NCBI GenBank assembly: GCA_045226015.1
Contig: JBGVBY010000021.1
Location: 20,549 to 84,548, forward strand
Origin: UBA2450 sp045226015
GTDB taxonomy: Bacteria; Bacillota_I; Bacilli_A; RFN20; CAG-826
Length of the DNA stretch: 64,000 nucleotides
Direction: 5' to 3'
Numbering within the stretch: the stretch's first letter is position 1; the number at the start of each line of letters is the position of its first letter. This document shows, one piece after another, positions 32,756-41,823 of the stretch. A model generated the notes under the pieces. That model had not been told where the DNA came from. It was given only the letters and a program-made list of their open reading frames with translations, and made no database searches. A program made the position numbers and the translations under genes.

Positions 32756-34334
32756 TAGAAGTTTTAATTAATGTGATAGTCGCTCTTTCGTTAGTGACTT
32801 CATCAAAATATATTGACCATCCAAATTCTTTTCCAGAATTTAGTAATTCTTTTCTTGGGAATTGAGCGCGATAGTTATGAATTGTGAAATAATCACCAGT
32901 TTTAAATAAATCCGCATTACAGAACCATGTTTTGCTTCTGCTATCTGCAGTCATATCGCCATAGATATCGTATTGTTTGTATCCACTTCTAAGCAACTTA
33001 AGTTGGTTATAAGAAGCAGAACCCGCTAAAGTGACTGCTCTTTCTCCAGAAGTGGTGTTACTAGTAGCAGCAACTACTTGTCCTTTAGAAGGCAAACCTG
33101 TAAGAGAACGTGTTCTAGCAGAATATAAACGTGAATCAATATGCCATAAACGAACACCATATTCTTTAGGTCCAGCGTGATAATAACGGTATTGATAATC
33201 ACAATCATGTTTGTTTAGTCCGGTTGGAGAATAAAACTCAAGAATGAGATATTCATCAAATGGAGAACCAAATTTTTCTCCGTGATTTGATAAGACCACA
33301 ATTTGTCCTCCGTCTTCAATTGGAGTAAGAGTGACTTTTTCAGTTTTTAATGGGTGATATGCCTTTGTCCAACCTAAAGAATATCTACTATATGGATCGT
33401 GAGCGCCAACGTTATGGTCTTGCATAGAGAAAGATAAGCTAGGAGCTGCTTGTCCTGAATAATCATAGTAATCTTGTAAGCCTAAAACGTGGCCCATTTC
33501 ATGAATCAAGCAATGAGAGTCAACGATACAATGAGATGTATCACCAGATCCGAAGCTAGAATAACCGGTCCTATTATATGCATCTTCTCCATGAGAATAT
33601 AAGAAGTCATAACTGCTCCAGAAGAATGGGCAAGGTGTTGGACTATTAACGCTTGGAACAGAATTCATAATCCAATAGGTATACGCCCAAAGGTTATCAC
33701 CTTGAATGCTGATGTTTTGATAATCAGGAGCAGCGTATATCAAAATCACTCCATCTAGATAACCATCGCTATCAGAATCAAACGATTTCATTGTGCTATC
33801 AAATTTGGTTTTATACCAAGTAACTGCGCTTCTCACTAATGAAGTAGTTTTATCTAAGTATGGATCACTATAGAAATACTCACTTGCGTATCCACATTGA
33901 TACCAATCGGTAACGACACCAGTAAGATTAAGGTTACCAAAAGAGTCTTTATAGTAATAAGATGAAACAGATTCCCAACCTGTTTCTTCTTCGGAGCCTA
34001 AATACGCTTTACGGATATCATCTCTAACATTTTCTTTATTGAGAATATAGTTTTCTGAATCTGTAAACCAAACAGGAACAATTAAGAGTTTTGGATTACC
34101 AGTAGAAGGACAGAAATGGGTGTTATAGTAGCTATTATATCCATAGTCTTTATATGTAGTAGTCGCGTATTTACCATCAAAAGCGGTAATATCCATGTCA
34201 TCATACTTATGATCATATGTATCAACTATGTTAACAATAGGTCTAGAAGTTGGGGCATCCTGAGAACCACAACCAGTCATAGTGATTGCGGTTAATGATA
34301 TTAATACGAATAAAAACTTACTACCTTTTTTCAT
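32748..34334 (-). CDS. M6-like zinc metalloprotease lipoprotein
   Basis: A secreted lipoprotein protease. Starting at 34334, the signal peptide ends in lipobox ITMTGC. The zinc motif HEMGHVLGLQDYYD (HExxHxxGxxD) lies near residue 276, as in immune-inhibitor-A-like M6 peptidases. Upstream blocks resemble their catalytic domain (NPKLLIVPVWFTDSENY, SDGYLDGVILIYAAPD). An alternative ATG at 34376 lies upstream of the -10 box and would break the signal peptide. A promoter with only about five leader bases precedes the start. Its targets are unknown. Confidence 0.85.
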   Translation of the reverse strand: MKKGSKFLFVLISLTAITMTGCGSQDAPTSRPIVNIVDTYDHKYDDMDITAFDGKYATTTYKDYGYNSYYNTHFCPSTGNPKLLIVPVWFTDSENYILNKENVRDDIRKAYLGSEEETGWESVSSYYYKDSFGNLNLTGVVTDWYQCGYASEYFYSDPYLDKTTSLVRSAVTWYKTKFDSTMKSFDSDSDGYLDGVILIYAAPDYQNISIQGDNLWAYTYWIMNSVPSVNSPTPCPFFWSSYDFLYSHGEDAYNRTGYSSFGSGDTSHCIVDSHCLIHEMGHVLGLQDYYDYSGQAAPSLSFSMQDHNVGAHDPYSRYSLGWTKAYHPLKTEKVTLTPIEDGGQIVVLSNHGEKFGSPFDEYLILEFYSPTGLNKHDCDYQYRYYHAGPKEYGVRLWHIDSRLYSARTRSLTGLPSKGQVVAATSNTTSGERAVTLAGSASYNQLKLLRSGYKQYDIYGDMTADSRSKTWFCNADLFKTGDYFTIHNYRAQFPRKELLNSGKEFGWSIYFDEVTNERATITLIKTSND

Positions 34335-34346
34335 AATTGAGTCAAC

Positions 34347-34376
34347 ATTATAGCAAATTAAAATGCTATAAAACAA
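34347..34376 (-). promoter_or_regulatory. Protease promoter overlapped by an inverted repeat
   Basis: On the minus strand -35 TTGTTT (34371-34376) and -10 TATAAT (34347-34352) are 18 bases apart. A perfect 8-bp inverted repeat, TTATAGCA-N8-TGCTATAA (34348-34371), fills the region between them and covers the -10 box, a likely operator. The -10 ends 12 bases before ATG 34334. Confidence 0.5.
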
Positions 34377-34381
34377 ATTAT

Positions 34382-36073
34382 TTACATAATTGCCTGAATT
34401 AATCCCCAGATACCTTGAGTCTTTAAAATCTCAATGTAGTACGCAAGTTCGGCTTGAACAATTTCATCTAACGCTCTCATGGATCTCATCTCAATATCAG
34501 CGGTATCATCATATAAACGATAGCCGGTATCATAGTATCGATACATGCTATTAACCATATCGGAATAACTCATAAAATTCGCATAATCGGGGTTATCAAT
34601 ATAGACATTGGATAGTTCTTCTTTAACATCTTTGTTTCCTTTATAGGAAAAGACTTCTAATCCAGTTGCGTTAGGAACCTTAACAGCGTATAGATTTCCA
34701 AACACTGACAACGCTGTGTCACATAAGCAGTGACTCATAGAACCGGGATGGTCGTTATGCATGTTGATATTCATCATCATTAATCCATCAGTGTTAAGGT
34801 GATTATGCACTAACGAGAAAAACTCAACAGTTGTCATATGAAATGGAGCGCTTATTGAAGAATAGGCATCCACAAGGATGATGTCATACATATTATTAGT
34901 TCTCGCTAAAAAGTTACGACCATCATCACAAACAACGTTCACAGTTGGGTTCATATGGAAATATTCATATGAGAGATCAATGATCTTGCTATCAATTTCA
35001 ACTGCAGTGATATTGCAATCGAGTTCCATATAATTTTTCATCATTGTCGCATAAGTGCCAGTGCCATTACCAAGAATAAGGACTTCTGGTTTATCTTTGA
35101 CCAAATACTTGCTGGCAAGTAAATAGTCATAATACATACCAGTTAATGAATCATCATCGTTAATCTTTGACTGAACTCCAAAAAGGATATTGGTGCTTAA
35201 ATACACTCCTTTTCCTTGTCTATACACTTTTAAATAGTTGTATGTTGATTCAGTTTCTTTGATTGTAGTTCTATCATCCCATAACCCAAATGGAGCATTC
35301 ACCGATAACACCAATCCAGCTATAAACAAGGACGAATACACTGCAACTTTTGCAACCGTTTTATAGATACGGTTATGTTCTTTTCTCTCTTCTTTAGATA
35401 AAGACTTAACTTCTTCCTTACTCATCTTTGGACGATTTTTAAAGTTATCCACTAAAGTTGTAATCGCATAAATAAGGCCGATAACCGCAATAAGCCCTCC
35501 AAAAAGAACAAAAGAATTACTTGTCCCAATAAATGGAATAGTTAAGAAAGTTGGCAAGAACGTACCTAAAATAGAGCCAATTGTGTTAAGGGCTTCTAAT
35601 AAACCAATAACTTTGCCACTTACTTTTTCACCCATTGCATACTTAATTAAGCTAGGTGTAACTTTGCCTAAAAATAATAGAGGTGGCACAAAAAGAATTA
35701 AACAAGAGAACAGGGCTGCCCAAACGACAAGGTTAGTGGTAATAAAAGTCGCCAGTAATAAACTCACTCCAACAATAATGTACTTACCCACAAAAGGAAT
35801 AAGAATGATGTATACACCAGCAAAGAGTAATTCTAAATATAGTCTTAAATATGATGGTTTCTTATCAGCTTGTTTTCCTCCCCAATAATTACCAATTGCC
35901 ATCGCAATCATAATCACACCAATAATAAGAGTCCAAACAACTTGGCTAGAGGAAAAATAAACAGAAATTAATCGGGATGCACTCATTTCAATTCCCATTA
36001 AACACAAACCGACAACTGCCTCGGTTATAAAGTAATAAATTTTGTTATTCACAAACAGCTTTCTATCTTCCAT
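34382..36073 (-). CDS. Membrane-fused spermidine-synthase-like protein
   Basis: Residues 1-260 carry about seven or eight membrane spans, beginning VGLCLMGIEMSASRLISVYF. Residues 285-530 form a soluble Rossmann methyltransferase-like domain related to spermidine synthase: PEVLILGNGTGTYATMMKNY, AVEIDSKIIDLSYEYF, VVCDDGRNFL and YDIILVDAY. The Asp of LVDAY corresponds to the aminopropyl-transfer Asp. Such fused proteins are common but poorly characterised; true spermidine synthesis is uncertain, and no speD is seen here. The last codon is 48 bases before the protease gene. Confidence 0.8.
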   Translation of the reverse strand: MEDRKLFVNNKIYYFITEAVVGLCLMGIEMSASRLISVYFSSSQVVWTLIIGVIMIAMAIGNYWGGKQADKKPSYLRLYLELLFAGVYIILIPFVGKYIIVGVSLLLATFITTNLVVWAALFSCLILFVPPLLFLGKVTPSLIKYAMGEKVSGKVIGLLEALNTIGSILGTFLPTFLTIPFIGTSNSFVLFGGLIAVIGLIYAITTLVDNFKNRPKMSKEEVKSLSKEERKEHNRIYKTVAKVAVYSSLFIAGLVLSVNAPFGLWDDRTTIKETESTYNYLKVYRQGKGVYLSTNILFGVQSKINDDDSLTGMYYDYLLASKYLVKDKPEVLILGNGTGTYATMMKNYMELDCNITAVEIDSKIIDLSYEYFHMNPTVNVVCDDGRNFLARTNNMYDIILVDAYSSISAPFHMTTVEFFSLVHNHLNTDGLMMMNINMHNDHPGSMSHCLCDTALSVFGNLYAVKVPNATGLEVFSYKGNKDVKEELSNVYIDNPDYANFMSYSDMVNSMYRYYDTGYRLYDDTADIEMRSMRALDEIVQAELAYYIEILKTQGIWGLIQAIM

Positions 36074-36154
36074 AATTCTTTTCCTCTCACGGGTGATTAT
36101 ATTCGATTTTACTTTGTAAATCTTAAGATAATGATATCATAAACTATGAGTATT

Positions 36155-36186
36155 AAAAAGAAAAATAGCCAGATTCAATCTGACTA
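36155..36186 (-). terminator. Intrinsic terminator of the glmU operon
   Basis: Nine-position stem with one mismatch (TAGCCAGAT/ATCTGACTA, 36166-36186) followed on the minus strand by a T-rich run (36155-36165). Confidence 0.65.
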
Positions 36187-36209
36187 TAATTCAAAATATA
36201 ATTATTTAA

Positions 36210-36461
36210 TTATTTAATCGACATCGACTTATAGAAAACAAAGTTGTTATCTCCATCTATATAGCCGACTTCTTTCCCATTAATAATGATTGAACCATCA
36301 TCATCAACATAGCCAATTTCTTTAGGTGGGAAAGAGATTACTCCTTCATCTGATATCTCGGCAAATTTCTGGCCATTGATGAAGAGTTTGTTGTCATCAA
36401 TATAACCAACTAGTTTGTCTTCGATATAGATATTTTTTCCAAAGGAATCAATTATTAGCAT
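36210..36461 (-). CDS. Small beta-repeat protein (beta-flower-like), 83 residues
   Basis: A short protein made of repeated hairpins: KLVGYIDDNKLFING, KEIGYVDDDGSIIING and KEVGYIDGDNNF. The repeated (V/I)GY(I/V)DxD pattern resembles the 5-fold beta-flower family; no enzyme motifs are present. Its start overlaps the glmU stop by seven bases, so it is the last gene of that operon. Function unknown. Confidence 0.6.
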   Translation of the reverse strand: MLIIDSFGKNIYIEDKLVGYIDDNKLFINGQKFAEISDEGVISFPPKEIGYVDDDGSIIINGKEVGYIDGDNNFVFYKSMSIK

Positions 36462-37480
36462 ACTTCCTCATCTTCAATATCCGCGTAAGGTCCAATGTAT
36501 TTTCCATTACCAACCTTAACGTTTTTTAGAACTGAGTTAACAATATGATTGTCATTACCCATCTTTACATTTTCTAACACTGAATTTGGACCAAGCCAGT
36601 TGGCCTCTCCAACTTCAGAATCTCCTAAGATAGTGGTGTTAGGCATAATAACCGTGTCTCTGCCGACTTTCACATCAGGAGAAATATAAGCAGTTTCTGG
36701 GTCTTCAATTGAAACACCAGAAAGCATTAATTTACGATTGACTCTTTTTCTAATGACTTTAGCGGCGTAACTTAATTGGAAACGATCACTGACACAGAAG
36801 ATATCTTGAGCGTCTTCTAAGACATATGCTTCCACTCGATAGCCATCTCTATTGAATAGTTTTACTAGTTCAGAGAGATAGTATTCATGTTTAGCGTTAT
36901 CATTAGAAAGTTTTGGCAAGTACTCTTGTAACAACTTGTTGTTAATGATGTATATACCAGCGTTGACTTCACCAATTTCTTTCTCTTCTTCGTTACAGTC
37001 TTTATCTTCACGAATATCAAGCAAACGATAACTACCTTTTTCTCTAATGATACGTCCGTATCCTGTTGGATTTTCAAAGACAGAAGTACAAATAGTTAAA
37101 GCATTATCACCTTTCTCGTGTTTATGATAAACCTTCTTTAAGGTTTCTAAAGTTAATAAAGGTGTATCTCCTCCAACAACGATGATGTCTCCATCTTTGT
37201 CTTTAAGTTCAGTAACTTGCATTAATGCATGTCCTGTACCTAAGATTTCTTTTTGCCATACAACTTTGGATTCTTTTTCAACACACTTTTCAGTGGCTTT
37301 TCCTCCAAAACCAACAACAGTGTATAAATCTTTTAAACCTAACCCTTTAACCGCATCAACAACATAGTTGATAAGTGGTTTTCCTAAGATTGGGTAAGCA
37401 ACTTTTGAATGATCAGGATCACGGCTTTCCATACGGCTTCCACGTCCTGCACCTAATATAACAGCGTATTTATCTTTCAT
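36455..37480 (-). CDS. glmU: GlmU-like UDP-GlcNAc pyrophosphorylase lacking the acetyltransferase end
   Basis: The N-terminal domain is a UDP-N-acetylglucosamine pyrophosphorylase: AVILGAGRGSRM (6-17), a conserved Lys in SKVAYPILGKPLINY, GTGHALMQV, GDTPLL and NAGIYI. Only a short left-handed beta helix follows (VGRDTVIMPNTTILGD through NGKYIGPYA). At 341 residues it is about 115 shorter than bifunctional GlmU and lacks the C-terminal acetyl-CoA site. A separate acetyltransferase is therefore needed, or it makes another sugar nucleotide. Start 37480 has a GGAG ribosome site; the longer ORF would overlap ispE. Confidence 0.8.
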   Translation of the reverse strand: MKDKYAVILGAGRGSRMESRDPDHSKVAYPILGKPLINYVVDAVKGLGLKDLYTVVGFGGKATEKCVEKESKVVWQKEILGTGHALMQVTELKDKDGDIIVVGGDTPLLTLETLKKVYHKHEKGDNALTICTSVFENPTGYGRIIREKGSYRLLDIREDKDCNEEEKEIGEVNAGIYIINNKLLQEYLPKLSNDNAKHEYYLSELVKLFNRDGYRVEAYVLEDAQDIFCVSDRFQLSYAAKVIRKRVNRKLMLSGVSIEDPETAYISPDVKVGRDTVIMPNTTILGDSEVGEANWLGPNSVLENVKMGNDNHIVNSVLKNVKVGNGKYIGPYADIEDEEVC

Positions 37481-37490
37481 TCTTCTCTCC

Positions 37491-38345
37491 TCATTTCTTG
37501 AGAACCTTACAGATCTCAACAAAATATTTATCTTCAAATTCTTTCGCAACTTTCTTTAAAGCTGAATAATCAGTAGAAAGAGCGAATACAGTGGACCCAG
37601 ATCCACTCATAAGAACAATTTTTAATCCTTTATCAAGCAAAGCTTGTTTGATGGACGCAATTTCTGGAACAACTTTCATTGCGGCTTCTTCTAAAGAGTT
37701 ACCAATAGAGGCAGCAAGTAAATCATCATCTCCAGTTTCTAAAGCTTTAACAACGTTATCAATATCAACGTGGTTATATGGTTTAGAATCCGCTAAAGCG
37801 AACACTTCTTTAGTGGAGCATCCAGCAGATGGCTTAACTAACAAAACGTAGTAGTTGTTCTTGATGGTAATAGGTTCTAATTTTTCTCCAATACCTTTAC
37901 ATCTAGAGGGTGTACAAGGAATAAAGAAAGGAATATCCGCTCCTAAAGGAGCAGCAATCTTCATAAGTTCTTCTTCTGTCGCTCCTAATTTAAGGATGTT
38001 GTTTACTGTTTTTAAGGTGAACGCCGCGTTAGAACTTCCTCCGCCTAAACCAGCTTGCATAGGAATAACTTTATGAATATAGACTCTGAATTTTTCATTA
38101 AATCCATATTTCTCACTAAGCGCATCAATCGCACTAGAGGCCAAATTATAATGGCCTAAACCTTCTGAATAATCATCAACAGTAACAAAGTTATCATCGC
38201 TACTTTTAAGGATTGAGAAAATTAAAGAATCATGTAAATCGATAGGTATCATTAAAGAATCAAGTTCGTGATAACCATCTTCTCTTTTTTTAACAACGTT
38301 AAGCGAAATGTTAATTTTCGCATAACTCTTAACAGATCTTCTCAT
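37491..38345 (-). CDS. ispE: 4-diphosphocytidyl-2-C-methyl-D-erythritol kinase
   Basis: GHMP kinase of the MEP isoprenoid pathway. Motifs: SYAKINISLNVVKKREDGYHEL (7-28), the ATP loop IPMQAGLGGGSSNAA (about 92-106), and C-terminal LMSGSGSTVFAL. Length 284. The order rsmA-ispE-glmU also occurs in other Firmicutes. The start has a GGAG site. Its presence means this lineage uses MEP rather than mevalonate for isoprenoids. Confidence 0.95.
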   Translation of the reverse strand: MRRSVKSYAKINISLNVVKKREDGYHELDSLMIPIDLHDSLIFSILKSSDDNFVTVDDYSEGLGHYNLASSAIDALSEKYGFNEKFRVYIHKVIPMQAGLGGGSSNAAFTLKTVNNILKLGATEEELMKIAAPLGADIPFFIPCTPSRCKGIGEKLEPITIKNNYYVLLVKPSAGCSTKEVFALADSKPYNHVDIDNVVKALETGDDDLLAASIGNSLEEAAMKVVPEIASIKQALLDKGLKIVLMSGSGSTVFALSTDYSALKKVAKEFEDKYFVEICKVLKK

Positions 38346-38353
38346 ATCTACTC

Positions 38354-39163
38354 CTACATTATATTTTTATTTTTAAATAAAGTGTACATCTTTAAATAGT
38401 CACTTGGAGAAATATTCTCCGGTCTCTTATTTTTATCGATGTTAAGTTCGTTGAGAACACTTTCAATAGCTTCGGTATCTTTAAAGGTGTTCTTTAAATT
38501 ATTCCAAATAGTCTTCCTACGATTAAGGAATAAAGATTTTGTCATCTTATAAACTTTAATCGCATCTTCTTTAGAAGTTATAGGATTATAGTCGAACACA
38601 AAGACACAAGAATTACACTTTGGTGCTGGATAAAATGAACCAGGCTTAACTGTGATGGTTTTTCTAGTAGTTCCTAATAAATGAACAAGCACACTAGTAG
38701 GACCATAATTCTCACCTTCGACATCATAAAAGCGATTGAACGCTTCACTTTGGCACATAAGCACCATCTTTTTAGCGTTGCTGCTAAGTAATAAGAAAGT
38801 AACAAGTTCAGTAGTGATGTTATAAGGTAAGTTACCAATGATTTTGTCGTATTTAGAGATATCAATCTTTCTAACATCGTTAAGGATGTAATTTATTTTG
38901 TCTCCGTAAAAGATTTTTAAAAAATCAATCATACGAAAATCAATATCACAAACATCAAGATCACATGAATCAACCAGAAAATGAGTTAAAGAACCTAAAC
39001 CAGGACCAATTTCTAATACTTTGTCACTGGATTCTAACTCAAGTTCATTAACAATTGACTCGGCGATAGTGGGTTCCACAAGAAAATTTTGTCCATAATC
39101 CTTATCAGGACGAACATTACATTTGTTCACTAATTCATTAATGTTATTACGATTAATTTCCAT
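38354..39163 (-). CDS. rsmA: 16S rRNA dimethyladenosine transferase
   Basis: RsmA (KsgA) dimethylates A1518 and A1519 of 16S rRNA. Visible motifs: DYGQNFLVEP (22-31), SAM-binding LEIGPGLGSLTHFL (50-63), and catalytic NLPYNITT (about 110-117). Length 269. The start overlaps the end of rnmV by 11 bases, as in B. subtilis rnmV-ksgA. Downstream is ispE. Confidence 0.96.
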   Translation of the reverse strand: MEINRNNINELVNKCNVRPDKDYGQNFLVEPTIAESIVNELELESSDKVLEIGPGLGSLTHFLVDSCDLDVCDIDFRMIDFLKIFYGDKINYILNDVRKIDISKYDKIIGNLPYNITTELVTFLLLSSNAKKMVLMCQSEAFNRFYDVEGENYGPTSVLVHLLGTTRKTITVKPGSFYPAPKCNSCVFVFDYNPITSKEDAIKVYKMTKSLFLNRRKTIWNNLKNTFKDTEAIESVLNELNIDKNKRPENISPSDYLKMYTLFKNKNIM

Positions 39164-39683
39164 TGAGTAATTCTCTAATTTCTTGCGGTTTAATTCTTAA
39201 AATATTTAGTTGGTTTTGTATAGAATTAAGATTTCCTTCTATTAACCTATATCTGTCGATGATAATCTGCCTTGATTTGTTGGCATCTTTACTAAGAGAC
39301 ACATAAGTTGATAAGTCATAATCATATGTCTCAATAGGTCTATCAACCACAAACTCTTTAAGAGCGTCTAAGACAGCTTCTTTGGTGGATTCAGCAATAC
39401 CTTTCTTTTTGCAATTTTTTCGGTAAATTTGCGGACATTTTGCCTCAAATACCCCATTAATTTCTGATTTAAGCTTATTTCTAATTGTTTCACCAGCTTC
39501 ATCAGAATCAGTAAAAATTATGAGTTTATTTACATTGCTTGCTGATTTTAAAAATTCGATTTTTTTGTTATTAAGATCATAACCATTGGTGGTGAAAAAT
39601 AACGCATTTAGAAACGAAGATAAATAACTTACATCTTCTTTTCCTTCGACTATCAAAACACCATCAATATTTATCTTATTCAT
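39153..39683 (-). CDS. rnmV: Ribonuclease M5
   Basis: RNase M5 matures 5S rRNA. It is a Toprim-domain enzyme: LIVEGKEDVSYLSSFLNALF at the N-terminus supplies the catalytic Glu, and FTDSDEAGETIR the Asp pair. The conserved IAESTKEAVLDAL segment follows near residue 96. Length 176. It overlaps tatD by eight bases and rsmA by 11. Confidence 0.95.
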   Translation of the reverse strand: MNKINIDGVLIVEGKEDVSYLSSFLNALFFTTNGYDLNNKKIEFLKSASNVNKLIIFTDSDEAGETIRNKLKSEINGVFEAKCPQIYRKNCKKKGIAESTKEAVLDALKEFVVDRPIETYDYDLSTYVSLSKDANKSRQIIIDRYRLIEGNLNSIQNQLNILRIKPQEIRELLNGN

Positions 39684-40449
39684 CGATATTAAATAATGAA
39701 CACGTATTCTTATAAATTACATCTTCAAGATGCTTTTTACTCATGTCTTTGAGTCTAGCTATTTCATCTAAAACTAGGCACAAATATTTAGGTTCGTTCT
39801 TTTCTCCTCTATGTGGATGAGGTGTTAAAAATGGACAATCGGTTTCGATCACTAATTTATCTAGTGGAACTTCTTCGGCGACTTCTTTTGGAGTTTTTGC
39901 ATTAGTGAATGTAACCGTTCCACCTAATGCGATATATAATCCTAACTTAATTACCTGATGCATTGTTTCAACACTACCACTATAGCAGTGCATAACTCCT
40001 CCATATAAAGGTCTATGTTCTCTTAATATAGCAACACAGTCTTCGGTGCTTTCTCTATTATGGATTGAGATTGGTAAATGGTGTTCATTTGCAAAATCAA
40101 TTTGCTTAATAAACCATCTTTTTTGTTCTTCTCTTAAATCGATATCTTTAACCCAGTGATAATCTAGGCCTATTTCTCCAATAGCGACTACTTTCTTATC
40201 TTCGATTAAAGACATTGTTTCTTGATAATCAGAATCGCTTACACCTTCTATTTCAGTTGGATGAAATCCGATAGCAGCGTAGCATTCCTTATACTTATTA
40301 GCGATCTCAGCCGCTAAAAAGCTACTCTTTTTGTCATAGCCAACAACCAAAAACTTATTTACTCCAGTCTTTTTCGCGGCCTCTATGACCTCGTCAATTC
40401 TAGGATATAAATTGTCGTCATTTAAATGACAGTGGCTATCAAAAAGCAT
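39676..40449 (-). CDS. TatD family metal-dependent nuclease
   Basis: A TIM-barrel DNase with a two-metal site. Motifs: FDSHCHLND (3-11), AIGEIGLDYHW, PISIHNRESTEDC, GVMHCYSGS and ETDCPFLTPHP. Start 40449 (MLFDSHCHL) gives 257 residues, the family norm; a longer ORF would extend into mnmE. It lies one base after the mnmE stop and overlaps rnmV. Confidence 0.93.
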   Translation of the reverse strand: MLFDSHCHLNDDNLYPRIDEVIEAAKKTGVNKFLVVGYDKKSSFLAAEIANKYKECYAAIGFHPTEIEGVSDSDYQETMSLIEDKKVVAIGEIGLDYHWVKDIDLREEQKRWFIKQIDFANEHHLPISIHNRESTEDCVAILREHRPLYGGVMHCYSGSVETMHQVIKLGLYIALGGTVTFTNAKTPKEVAEEVPLDKLVIETDCPFLTPHPHRGEKNEPKYLCLVLDEIARLKDMSKKHLEDVIYKNTCSLFNIDE

Positions 40450-40450
40450 A

Positions 40451-41779
40451 TTATTTACCAACACAGAATCTTGAGAAGATTTCTTTAGAAATATCTCTTT
40501 GATTGTATTCACCTAAAATCTCTAAAATCGCGTTATAAGCATCGTTAAGAGAAACGCTCACAAGATCAACAGGTAAATCGTTTAATGCATCTTCTTTCGC
40601 TTTTAATAACGATTCTTTCGCGTTTCTTAATAAACCTAGTTGTCTAGTGTTATTTAGTGAAGGTGTTTTATACGTGTCTTCTTTTAAACCAAGCTTTTCA
40701 TATATCGCATTTTTAAGTTCGCTTATCTCATTATTTTTAGCAGAAATGAAAACACCTTTTCCTTCATTGACTAATCCTTTATCGATTTTATTAAAGGCAA
40801 TAATATGTGGAACATCTTCCACGAGTTTTAATATTTTCTTATCTTCTTCATCTAATGAATTAGAAGCATCTAAAAGCACGATAACTAGGTCAGCCTTTTT
40901 GATTAAATCTTTAGATTTATTAACTCCAATAGATTCCACTAAATCGTTAACATCTCTAATCCCAGCGGTGTCTAATAGATGTAAAACAATACCGTTAAGA
41001 TTGATTTCACCTTCAACAACATCTCTAGTAGTTCCCGCTATATCAGTAACGATAGCTTTTGATTCTCCTAATAAAGCGTTTAATAAAGATGATTTACCAA
41101 CGTTAGGTTTACCAACTAAAGCAACTTTAATACCTTCTTTAATGATTAAACCTTTTTCGCCTTCGCTGACGAGTCTGTCTATAACAGGTAATAGTTCATC
41201 AACAACTTCAACAATATTGCTCTTATTAGCAACTTCTATATCTTCATATTCTGGATAATCGATATTAACTTCTATCAAAGATATAATATCAGCGATTCTC
41301 TTTTTAATAGGAAGGATGAGTTTAGATGTTTCTCCATTCAAAGATAACAAAGATAGTTCTTTTGCTTCTTTAGTAGTCGCATTAATCACATCATTAATTG
41401 CTTCCGCTTGAATCAAATCAATACGATTGTTAAGGAACGCTCTAGAGGAATATTCTCCGTTAGTAGCGAGTCTAGCACCTTTAGTTAATAAAAGTTGAAT
41501 AATCTCATTAGCGATCAATAAAGAACCATGACATATAATCTCAACAAGATCTTCTCCAGTAAAAGATTTAGGTCCCTTATAAACCGCTAAAACAACTTCA
41601 TCAGCAGTCTTGTTGTCGTCAATAATTTTCCCCACTAAAAGAGTGCGTTCTTTGATATCACGGATATCTTTAGAAAAGCACTTAGAAACAATATCAAAAG
41701 CATCTCTTCCACTTACTCTAATAATGTGGAGAGCACTTTTCATTGGGGCTGTAGCAAGAGCAACGATTGTTTCTAACAT
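40451..41779 (-). CDS. mnmE: tRNA uridine-5-carboxymethylaminomethyl synthesis GTPase MnmE
   Basis: MnmE with MnmG modifies wobble U34. An N-terminal formyl-THF-binding domain (ALHIIRVSGRDAF) precedes a G domain with GKPNVGKSSLLNALLG (about 228-243), DTAGIRD and FNKIDKG. The C-terminus ends SRFCVGK, carrying the conserved catalytic-type Cys. Length 442. It follows the khpB terminator and opens the mnmE-tatD-rnmV-rsmA-ispE-glmU run. Confidence 0.96.
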   Translation of the reverse strand: MLETIVALATAPMKSALHIIRVSGRDAFDIVSKCFSKDIRDIKERTLLVGKIIDDNKTADEVVLAVYKGPKSFTGEDLVEIICHGSLLIANEIIQLLLTKGARLATNGEYSSRAFLNNRIDLIQAEAINDVINATTKEAKELSLLSLNGETSKLILPIKKRIADIISLIEVNIDYPEYEDIEVANKSNIVEVVDELLPVIDRLVSEGEKGLIIKEGIKVALVGKPNVGKSSLLNALLGESKAIVTDIAGTTRDVVEGEINLNGIVLHLLDTAGIRDVNDLVESIGVNKSKDLIKKADLVIVLLDASNSLDEEDKKILKLVEDVPHIIAFNKIDKGLVNEGKGVFISAKNNEISELKNAIYEKLGLKEDTYKTPSLNNTRQLGLLRNAKESLLKAKEDALNDLPVDLVSVSLNDAYNAILEILGEYNQRDISKEIFSRFCVGK

Positions 41780-41794
41780 AATAGTCTATTTCCT

Positions 41795-41814
41795 AAAAAG
41801 CACCCATAGGGTGC
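41795..41814 (-). terminator. Intrinsic terminator after khpB
   Basis: Stem GCACCC/GGGTGC with a three-base loop (41800-41814), followed on the minus strand by T5. It separates the rpmH-rnpA-yidC-khpB operon from mnmE. Confidence 0.75.
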
Positions 41815-41823
41815 ATTTAGTGG

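Noticed and set aside
40647..41258. A 203-codon plus-strand ORF opposite mnmE
   Set aside because: Ser/Leu/Ile-rich antisense of the mnmE GTPase domain; no ribosome site.
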